A program made the translations under genes and the position numbers. A stretch of 25,367 nt of DNA from an uncultured Collinsella sp. (GTDB lineage: Bacteria; Actinomycetota; Coriobacteriia; Coriobacteriales; Coriobacteriaceae), in contig CABSMZ010000009.1 in assembly GCA_902478875.1 (NCBI GenBank), forward strand, positions 1 through 25,367, in the 5' to 3' direction. Of this stretch, positions 15,653 to 23,300 are shown in pieces. Position 1 is the stretch's first letter, and every line of letters begins with the position of its first letter. Below the pieces are notes generated by a model, which made no database searches, had not been told where the DNA came from, and saw only the letters and a program-made list of their open reading frames with translations.

Positions 15653-15671
15653 GTTATCGTATATCGATAAC
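15653..15671 (-). promoter_or_regulatory. Palindromic operator over the peptide promoter
   Basis: GTTATCG (15653-15659) and its inverse CGATAAC (15665-15671) flank a 5-bp TATAT spacer. The palindrome overlaps the predicted -10 box of the peptide gene. Further copies of the TTATCGT half-site occur at 15631-15637 and at 16722-16728, the latter upstream of the DUF2975/HTH pair. The adjacent HTH protein is the obvious candidate ligand. Confidence 0.55.
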
Positions 15672-15684
15672 CTTATGATTTCAA
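15656..15684 (-). promoter_or_regulatory. Promoter of the precursor peptide gene
   Basis: On the minus strand TTGAAA (15679-15684) and TACGAT (15656-15661) are separated by exactly 17 bp, close to the sigma-70/A consensus. The start codon follows 42 bp further on. It lies just after the terminator of the HTH gene, so the peptide is an independent transcription unit. Confidence 0.7.
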
Positions 15685-15699
15685 GAACTATTTTCAGAT

Positions 15700-15738
15700 A
15701 AAATAAGGCTCCTACCGATCGTTTGCGGTAGGAGCCTT
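15700..15738 (-). terminator. Terminator of the DUF2975/HTH pair
   Basis: A perfect 13-bp inverted repeat, AAGGCTCCTACCG (15705-15717) and CGGTAGGAGCCTT (15726-15738), with an 8-base loop. On the minus strand a T-rich tail (ATTTTATC) follows. It separates the regulatory pair from the peptide operon. Confidence 0.8.
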
Positions 15739-15773
15739 GCATGTATACGTGTTTGTCTTCTTATTCTGTTTTG

Positions 15774-16100
15774 TTATTCCTTAGAAAGATCTACTACGTA
15801 AACCTCTGTGGGCAATATCTCGGAGGGGTCGGGGTTGCGTCTTTGCAAAATCTTATTCCGCGCACGCGCGATGGTAAGCTCCTCAAGTTCTATTTCACTC
15901 ACGCGACGGATCAAATCTCCCGGCTGACAATCCAACTCAACACAGATATCGAGCAATGTCTTCAAGCGTATAGCCTTAATTTTTGCATTACGGATTTTAG
16001 AAATGTTAGCTGGCGTATGCCCAGTCGCTCTTATTAGATCGGCATTTGTTTTCCCGGTCTTGAGCAAAAGTGTCTCAACCTCAATAATGAGATAATCCAT
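15774..16100 (-). CDS. YozG-like Cro/CI-family HTH regulator
   Basis: Small DNA-binding protein of 108 residues. Residues 1-68 form an HTH (DYLIIEVETLLLKTGKTNAD, then LIRATGHTPANISKIRNAKI, then ICVELDCQPGDLI), the pattern of short Cro/CI-like regulators that travel with DUF2975 membrane proteins. About 40 extra residues follow, charged and helix-prone (SEIELEELTIARARNKILQRR), then a Pro-rich end; this tail is longer than usual. The ATG at 16100 has AGGTGA 6 bases upstream; a TTG two codons earlier is less likely. It lies 10 bp after the membrane-protein stop, so the two are cotranscribed. Likely to regulate itself and perhaps the peptide operon through the TTATCGT sites; this is inference. 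Confidence 0.82.
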   Translation of the reverse strand: MDYLIIEVETLLLKTGKTNADLIRATGHTPANISKIRNAKIKAIRLKTLLDICVELDCQPGDLIRRVSEIELEELTIARARNKILQRRNPDPSEILPTEVYVVDLSKE

Positions 16101-16110
16101 GGTCAATCAC

Positions 16111-16680
16111 CTAGACCAAATCATCGGACTGGGACTGCAAAAGCGCCCCATAGCGCCAGAAGATCGACAAAGCGAAAGCAACCATCATTGCAATGATGGA
16201 TCCCACATCCAAAGTGATGCCTGAGTCACCAATCTGAAGGAGAGCGGAATTCATACGACAGCTCAACATACAATTGCCCATCATTATTTTTAAATCGCTG
16301 CCAATCTGTAGGGAGCCCATCACAGCATTAATTGCAAATAGGCAAGCAATAACGGCAATCATCCGTGCATGTCGAATAGTAAAAGGCGATTGACGACGGG
16401 CGACATCGAAGCTGATGCTTAACAATGTAAACTCCCCTGCAAGGAGCAAAACCGCCCATAGCGCCAAGTTTGGAAGCGCGATGCTGCCGCCCTCACCAAG
16501 CTCAACGACCCCCTCGATTACCACTGCGCCATTCAAAACGCTATGGCATGCAACAACAAATGCCGAACCAAAGACGACGATAGTAGCGATGGCTATAAGT
16601 ACCAGCACGGCACAAAGAACCATTCCGATTTTTCTCATGTTATCGAACGACATCTCAATTCTTTGAGCGCTATTCGCCAT
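16111..16680 (-). CDS. DUF2975-like four-helix membrane protein
   Basis: Membrane protein of 189 residues with four hydrophobic segments, roughly 17-40, 73-92, 105-124 and 157-176. The third and fourth are separated by a Cys-containing loop (MMGNCMLSCRMNS). Size, topology, the basic loop ARRQSPFTIRHARMI and the HTH gene immediately downstream match DUF2975 proteins, whose function is unknown but which may tether or sense for the partner regulator. The ATG at 16680 has AAAGGAG 6 bases upstream; an upstream in-frame start lacks a good site. A TATAAT (16716-16721) could be the -10 box. It heads the accessory block. Confidence 0.75.
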   Translation of the reverse strand: MANSAQRIEMSFDNMRKIGMVLCAVLVLIAIATIVVFGSAFVVACHSVLNGAVVIEGVVELGEGGSIALPNLALWAVLLLAGEFTLLSISFDVARRQSPFTIRHARMIAVIACLFAINAVMGSLQIGSDLKIMMGNCMLSCRMNSALLQIGDSGITLDVGSIIAMMVAFALSIFWRYGALLQSQSDDLV

Positions 16681-16748
16681 AGTAACTCCTTTTGCCATCC
16701 AGCAGATCTTATTCAATTATATTATCGTTACCGGAAACTCTTCTCTAC

Positions 16749-16782
16749 AAGAAAAGGGGCGCACCCTCATCAGGAACGCCCC
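16749..16782 (-). terminator. Intrinsic terminator of clpC
   Basis: On the minus strand, GGGGCG (from 16782) and CGCCCC (to 16756) form a stem followed by TTTTCTT. It lies 27 bp after the clpC stop codon. Confidence 0.75.
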
Positions 16783-16808
16783 CCATCATGCAAGGTTATA
16801 TTCAGCCC

Positions 16809-19451
16809 CTACAGCGCGCCGGAGCCGGCTTGCATCATGCCGCCGGGGCCCGAGCTCACGCCGCCTCCAACGGGCGCGGCGTTGCCGGTGTGCGGTGCCG
16901 CCGGGGTGGTATCGCCACCGAGCGTACCCGCCGGACGCGGTGCCGGGATCTCGCCCGTACCGTGGCTAAAGACAAACTTGCCATCGGCCACGTCGCACAG
17001 GACGGTATCGCCCTCGCCCCACTCGCCGGCCAGAAGTTCCTCGGACAGCGGGTCCTCGATGAGCTTTTGAATAGCACGGCGCAGCGGACGCGCACCGTTG
17101 GTGAGGTCGGTGCCCTCGGCCACGATCTTGTCATAGGCCGCATCGGTGAGCTTGATGTTCATGCCGTTGGCAATCAGACGCTGGCGCAGGTCGTCCACCA
17201 GCAGGTGCGCGATCTTGGTGAGATTCTCGCCCGAGAGCTTCTGGAACACAACAATGTCGTCGATACGGTTGAGCAGCTCGGGGCGGAACAGGCGCTTGAG
17301 CTCGCCCATCGCGCGACCACGGATCTCACTCGACGTGAGACCCTGCTCGCCGGTGGTGCCAAAGCCCACGCTCGCATCCTGCGCAATCTCGCGGGCGCCC
17401 ACATTGGACGTCATGATGATCACGGTGTTGCGGAAGTCGACCGTCTTGCCCTGGCTATCGGTCAGGCGGCCCTCCTCCAGCACCTGCAGCAAGATGTTGA
17501 AGATATCGGGGTGCGCCTTCTCGATCTCGTCGAACAGCACGACCGAGTACGGGTGGCGACGAACGGCCTTGGTGAGCTGGCCGCCCTCGTCGTGACCGAC
17601 GTAGCCCGGAGGGCTACCGATGAGCTTGGAGACCTCGAACTCGCTACCGAACTCGGACATGTCGAAGCTGATGAGCGCGTCTTTGCTGCCAAAGAGATAC
17701 TCGGCGAGCGTCTTGGCGAGCTCGGTCTTGCCCGTGCCGGTGGGACCCAGGAAGATAAAGCTGCCGCCGGGACGACGCGGGTCCTTGAGCGGCGAGCGGC
17801 TGCGGCGCACGGCCTTGGCGACGGCCTCGACGGCCTCGTCCTGGCCGATAATGCGGGTCTTGAGCACGCTTTCGGTCTGCAGCAGGCGACGGCTCTCGCT
17901 CTCGGTGAGCGAGGAAACCGGCACGCCCGAAGTCACGGACACGATGTCGGCAATCTGACTCACGTCGATGGTGAGCGGGCTGGCGTCGAGCTCGGCGGTC
18001 CAGGCGGCCTTGGCTTCGGCGAGTTCAATCTCGGCGGCCTTCTGCTGCTCGGTGATCTCGGCGGCCTTGTTCATGTCATCGCTCTCGGTGGCCTCCTGCG
18101 CGGCGGCCTTGAGCTCCTCTATACGATGCTCGGCCTCGCGCACCGGCTCGGGCGCGCGATTCGCGGCGATGCGAGCGCGGGCACCGGCCTCGTCGATGAG
18201 GTCGATGGCCTTATCGGGCAGGAAGCGATCCTGGATGTAGCGGTTGGAAAGGTTCGCGGCGGCCTCGATAGCACCCTGCGTATAGCGCACATGGTGGTGC
18301 TCCTCGTAGCGCGGCTTGAGCGCGGTCAGGATCTTGACCGTGTCCTCGACGCTCGGCTCCTCGACATCGATGGTCTGGAAGCGGCGCTCAAAGGCCGGAT
18401 CTTTAGTGAGGTACTTACGGAACTCCTCAGCCGTGGTGGCACCAATGATCTGGAAAGCACCGCGCGCGAGCACGGGCTTGAGCATAGAGCTCGCATCGAT
18501 AGAACCCTCGGCAGAACCGGCACCGATGATGGTGTGCATCTCGTCGATAAACAAGATGACGTCGTCGGCTTCGGTCGCCTCCTGGATCACGTTCTTGAGG
18601 CGCTCCTCAAACTCACCGCGATACTTGGCGCCCGCAACGAGGCCCGGCAGGTCGAGCGTCCAGATGTTCTGGTTCATAAGGTTCTCGGGCACGTTGCCAG
18701 CTGCAATCTGCTGAGCCAGGCCCTCGACGATGGCCGTCTTGCCCACGCCGGGGTCGCCCAAGATAAGCGGATTGTTCTTGGTGCGACGCGAAAGGATCTC
18801 CATCATACGCTGGACTTCCTTTTCGCGACCAATTACAGGGTCGAGCTCGCCGTCGCGCGCCTTCTGCGTAAGGTTGGTGGCGAACTGCTTAAGCGTATCG
18901 GTGCCGCTCCCCTTTTGCTGCGACGCGTCCGAGCCGCTAAAGAACGGCAGGCCCGCACCGGGACGCCCGGCACCGGCGCCGGCGAGCGGACGCTTCTTGT
19001 CCTGGTCCTTGGCGGTAAGTTTCTCGATAGCCTTTTTGATGGAGGCGGACGACACACCCAGGCGCATGAGGATGTCCATGGCCATGCCGTTACCCTCTTC
19101 GACGATGCCAATCAGCAAGTGCTCGGTCGACACGTAGGTCTGGTTGTTCTCACGTGCCACGCGGAAGGAGCGCTCCATCACGCTAATGACGAGCGGCGTA
19201 AAGGCAAGCTTGGCAGCCTCGGTCTCCTCGCTGGGCTCGGGAACCGTGGTCTGGACCTCCTTGAGGGTGTCCATGATGTCGTCGTAGGAGATATCAAGCG
19301 AGCGCAGCGCCTCGGCAGCGATGCCCTCGTCCTCCTTGGCGAGTGCGAGCAGCAGGTGCTCGGTGCCCACCTTATTTGAGTGCAGATCGAGCGCCTCCTG
19401 TTTGGCCATCGACATGACCTTGCGCGCTCGATCGGTAAATCTATCTAACAT
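16809..19451 (-). CDS. clpC: AAA+ unfoldase ClpC
   Basis: ATP-driven unfoldase that feeds substrates to ClpP. It has 880 residues. Two Clp N-repeats span residues ~1-145 (GTEHLLLALAKE and STEHLLIGIVEE). AAA+ domain 1 has Walker A GDPGVGKT (232-239) and Walker B VILFIDE. A short middle domain around 430-485 (REAEHRIEEL ... AEIELAEAKAAW) is ClpC-like rather than the long ClpB coil. AAA+ domain 2 has Walker A GPTGTGKT (569-576), Walker B VVLFDE, and a VGFG loop in the position used to dock on ClpP. The last ~50 residues are a Gly/Pro/Ala-rich tail. The ATG at 19451 (MLDRFTDRARKVM) has AAGGA 8 bases upstream. No CIRCE, HAIR or CtsR box was seen upstream. Confidence 0.97.
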   Translation of the reverse strand: MLDRFTDRARKVMSMAKQEALDLHSNKVGTEHLLLALAKEDEGIAAEALRSLDISYDDIMDTLKEVQTTVPEPSEETEAAKLAFTPLVISVMERSFRVARENNQTYVSTEHLLIGIVEEGNGMAMDILMRLGVSSASIKKAIEKLTAKDQDKKRPLAGAGAGRPGAGLPFFSGSDASQQKGSGTDTLKQFATNLTQKARDGELDPVIGREKEVQRMMEILSRRTKNNPLILGDPGVGKTAIVEGLAQQIAAGNVPENLMNQNIWTLDLPGLVAGAKYRGEFEERLKNVIQEATEADDVILFIDEMHTIIGAGSAEGSIDASSMLKPVLARGAFQIIGATTAEEFRKYLTKDPAFERRFQTIDVEEPSVEDTVKILTALKPRYEEHHHVRYTQGAIEAAANLSNRYIQDRFLPDKAIDLIDEAGARARIAANRAPEPVREAEHRIEELKAAAQEATESDDMNKAAEITEQQKAAEIELAEAKAAWTAELDASPLTIDVSQIADIVSVTSGVPVSSLTESESRRLLQTESVLKTRIIGQDEAVEAVAKAVRRSRSPLKDPRRPGGSFIFLGPTGTGKTELAKTLAEYLFGSKDALISFDMSEFGSEFEVSKLIGSPPGYVGHDEGGQLTKAVRRHPYSVVLFDEIEKAHPDIFNILLQVLEEGRLTDSQGKTVDFRNTVIIMTSNVGAREIAQDASVGFGTTGEQGLTSSEIRGRAMGELKRLFRPELLNRIDDIVVFQKLSGENLTKIAHLLVDDLRQRLIANGMNIKLTDAAYDKIVAEGTDLTNGARPLRRAIQKLIEDPLSEELLAGEWGEGDTVLCDVADGKFVFSHGTGEIPAPRPAGTLGGDTTPAAPHTGNAAPVGGGVSSGPGGMMQAGSGAL

Positions 19452-19481
19452 GCTCGTTTCCTTACATGAGTTCATCGAAAT

Positions 19482-19505
19482 CAAAACGCCCGCCCGTCGG
19501 CGGCG
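19482..19505 (-). terminator. Possible leader hairpin/attenuator of clpC
   Basis: In the minus-strand clpC leader, CGCCGCC (from 19505) and GGCGGGCG (to 19487) can form a GC-rich stem with one bulge, followed by TTTTGATTT, 35 bp before the start codon. It looks like a weak intrinsic terminator inside the leader. Confidence 0.35.
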
Positions 19506-19643
19506 CTTTTGTCTCTTTACCCACAGGTTGTCTATGTTAACAGCTGGAGGAATATCTATAAACCCGGCTCACATGAATGCAGGTTATGACCGCATCGCGG
19601 GACTCACCGCGCGATGCGCGACAGGCGCCCCGCAAGAGAAACC

Positions 19644-20333
19644 CTAGGCGTCTTTCACCACGTCGGGACTCGTCGCACGCGATGCGCGATAGGCATCGGC
19701 CTCCTTGGAGACGCGTTCGAGCAGCTCGGATGTATCGACGCCCTCGACTTGCGCGACCGTTTCCACCGTCTGCATGGCGACCGCCCTCAGGTACGCGCAC
19801 GCGCTGTCCCCCGGCTGCTCGAGGTCTATCTCCTCGCCGCCCTCCCGGGCAAAACCGACCGCCATCACAAAGCCCATGATGCCCGAGACCAGAAAGCCCA
19901 CCGCAAAGCTCGAATCTGCCTTGAGCTCTTCTCCGTCGGGGTGGACGATCTCTCTCACGCGGTCGATGATGATCGTATGGATGCCCTGCACGACCTGCTC
20001 GGCGGCACCCGCCCTCATGGTGATGACGATGCGCCGCAGCAGGCAGCGGACGTCGCGCCGGTCGAACGCCGAAAGGTCGCCCTCGCTCGAAAAATGCCAG
20101 AGGGCATCGGTGATGAGCTCGTTATCCTGCAGCAGCTGGGCTATGGCGATGGCGACGAGTTCATCGAAATCGTGAAAATAGTAGTAAAACGTTCCGCGAT
20201 TGCACTGGGCGGCGCGGGTCACCTCGCCAACCGACAGCTCGAAGATGCTGTTGTTCTCGATGAGCTCCCAAAACGCCTCGATGATACGGGTGCGTGCATC
20301 GGGCGCATCGGCGTCCTTACGCGGTCTCGCCAT
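19644..20333 (-). CDS. TetR/AcrR-family regulator
   Basis: DNA-binding protein of 229 residues. The N-terminal TetR HTH is clear at about residues 15-60: TRIIEAFWELIENNSIFELS, then GEVTRAAQCNRGTFYYYFHD. The rest is a helical ligand/dimer domain with no recognisable ligand class. The start is ATG 20333 (MARPRK); a GTG three codons upstream with AGGGG before it is also possible. It overlaps the 3' end of the large activase-fusion gene by 17 bp, so the two form one operon. The palindrome upstream of that operon (24806-24826) is the natural candidate binding site, implying autoregulation of both genes. Confidence 0.92.
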   Translation of the reverse strand: MARPRKDADAPDARTRIIEAFWELIENNSIFELSVGEVTRAAQCNRGTFYYYFHDFDELVAIAIAQLLQDNELITDALWHFSSEGDLSAFDRRDVRCLLRRIVITMRAGAAEQVVQGIHTIIIDRVREIVHPDGEELKADSSFAVGFLVSGIMGFVMAVGFAREGGEEIDLEQPGDSACAYLRAVAMQTVETVAQVEGVDTSELLERVSKEADAYRASRATSPDVVKDA

Positions 20334-23300
20334 GCGCCTCACCGCACCCCTGCGCCTTGGCGTTCATGATGAGCATCTGAAGACGGTTCTCCACGTTGGC
20401 GAAGCTCACGTCGGGATCGTAGTCGAGCGGCAGGAACTGCGCCGTGGGATACTGCTCCTTGAGCGCATGGATGAGCCCGCGCCCCACGACATGGTTGGGC
20501 AGACACCCGAACGGCTGCAGGATCACGAAGTTGCGGCAGCCGCGCTTGGCGTGCTCGAGAATCTCCGCCGGAATCAGCACGCCCTCGCCCGCATCGAACG
20601 TATGGTGCAGGATCTTATCGCTCGCGCGCACGAGCTCGGGCATGCGCGTCGGCGGCTCGTAGAGCGGGCTCGCCGCGCCCAGGCGGTCGCAACGGTCGTG
20701 CGCGAGCTCGAACAGGTTGTCCGCCGTGGCGTACCAGGCCTTTTCGGGCAGCGACAGGTCGACGTGGAACTCGCGCGACTGCGCATGCTTGTAGAAATAG
20801 GTCTTGCGGATCACGTCGGTCATGCGCGCCTCGATGACCTCGAGCCCGTTGTCCTCGAGGTAGCGCTCGATCTCGTGGTTGGCGCCGAGATGGAAATTGA
20901 GCAGGTACTCGCCCACGATGAGAACGGTCGGATGCGGGTTCGAGCGGTCGTACGGAACGGCGTCCATGATCGCAAGCGCGCGTTTGAAGCCCGTCGCCTG
21001 GCCTCTCAGCCCGGAGCGCTCCATGCCCTCGATAACCTCATCGAGCGCGCGGTCGAACGCAGCGTCCGCCGCGCCCTTCTCGAGCTCGTAGGGACGGATG
21101 CGCCTAAGCATGGCCTCGAGGGCATCGATCATGGGAAGACCGTAGGCGATCTGGATGCTCGGGCCAAGGCCGAGCTTGAAGCCCGGATGCGCATTGTGGG
21201 CATCGACGTCGTCGTTGGTGAGCACCGGGACATAGTCGTATCCCGCGTCGTCGAGCGCGCGGCGCAGCAGGGGCATGTAGTGCGTCAGGCGGCAGTCGCC
21301 GATATACTTGCCAGTCACCACGGCGACGTCGTGCGGGTCGTACTTACCGCTCTCGAGTGCCGCGAGCGCCTCGCCGATCACGATTTGCGCGGGGAAGCAG
21401 ATGTCGTTGTGCACATAGCGTTTGCCCAGGCGGATGGCATCCTCGCGCCCGATATCAAGGGCCTCGGCGCGCACGCCCTGATTGCGCATCGCCGCGGTCA
21501 TGAGCCTGCAGAACGCATGGGAGGTGTTGGGGACCAGCGCGATCTTGTCGTGCCGGTCGCGCTTGGTGTACTTGACCTTATACGGGTCGTCGAGCGGATG
21601 GACCGCGTGCACCCGGGCGCCCTCGGCACGCTCCTCCGCGCGACGACGGTTGACCGACTCGATAAACGAACGCACGCGAATGCCCATGGGACCGGCGACG
21701 TCGCTCTCATCGAGCTTGATCATCATCGGAACCTTGGAGCCCATCTCGCCCATCATGCGCGCGATCTCGTCGGTGAGATACGCATCGTGGCCGCAGCCGA
21801 AGCTGCCCATCTGCACGAGCTCGAGCTCGGGCGTCGATGCGACGATGACCGCGCACGACAGCATGCGCGCATGGTAGTTGTTCACGATGTCGATGCGGCT
21901 GTTGGAAAGATCGACGTTGCAGACCCCCGGCACCGCATCGGGCGTCAGCACGGGGATGCCGCGCTCAGAGAAGAGCTTGGGCAGCCCGTGGTTGACCAGC
22001 GGGTCGTTGTGGTACGGGCGCGAAGCGATCACCACCGCGTAGCCGCCGTCCTCGCGCACGTTCTCGAGCACCTGCCTGCCGCGCAGCTGCAGCTGGTTCT
22101 CAAACGTCTCCTGCGCGCGGTCCGCCTGCTCGGTCGCCTTGGCAACCAGGTCGGCATCGATATCGAAGGTCTCCTTGCACCACGCCTTGAGCTGGCGGTT
22201 TCGGTCGCCCTCGTCGTACCAGTGGAACAGCGGCGTATCGAACGGAACGCCGAAACGCTCCTCCGGGTTATCGGAATTGCGCATCACGTAGGGGTATCCC
22301 TTTACGACGGCGCACATCCACTCGCTGGTAGAGGCGGTGTTTTCGGTGGGCACCGTCGTGATGATGGGCATGAAGATGCGGTCGACGCCGGCGTCGACGA
22401 GATTGCGGATGTGCCCGTGGACGAGCTTGGCCGGGAAGCACACGGTGTCGGATGTGACGTGCGCCAGACCGCGCTCGTACATCGCCTTGGTGCTGCGTCC
22501 CGAGACGCGCACCTTAAAGCCGAGCGTGCTGAAGAACGTCGACCAGAACGGCATGGTGTCCCAGAACTCGAGCACACGGGGAATGCCAATCGTGACATCG
22601 CGCCCCCCGCAGACGGGAACCGTGGGGTACGACTCGAACAGCAGCTCCTCGCGGTCGACAAAGAGATTGGGGGCAGCCGCGGTCCGGTCGCGCCCCGTGC
22701 CGGGTGCCTGTGCCTCGCAAGCACCCTGCGGACGCAGCTCCTCCGCCGCGGGAACCTCGCGCACGAGCTCATCCCATGAGATGGCGCCGCCGCGCGGGCA
22801 GCGATTGCCCGTGACGTAAAGCGAGCCGTCGCCAAATGCCACGACCGCGCGCTGGCAGCGGTTGTTGCACCGACGGCAGGTAACGCCGCCGAACTCGCGA
22901 TGCTCGAAGCGCTCCACGGCATCGAGCCCGATAAACGACGTGTCGGCGTCGCCCTTGCGGCATTCCTCGCGCGCGAGCAGGGCGATACCGATAGCGCCCA
23001 TCAGCCCCGGGTGGGGCGCACGCGTGACGGGTTTGCCCAGATACTGCTCGAATGCGCGCAGCACCGCGTCGTTTCGGAACGTGCCGCCCTGGACGACGAC
23101 TTTGTCGCCCAGACGGTTGAGATTTGAAACGCGAATGACCTTGGTGAACACGTTCTCGATAATCGAACGGCAGAGACCGGCCATGATGTCGCCCGGACCC
23201 TTACCGCGCCGCTGCTCGGAAACGACGCTGCTGTTCATGAACACCGTGCAGCGGCTGCCGAGAACGGCGGGGGCTTTGGACGAAAATGCCTCGGTCGCGA

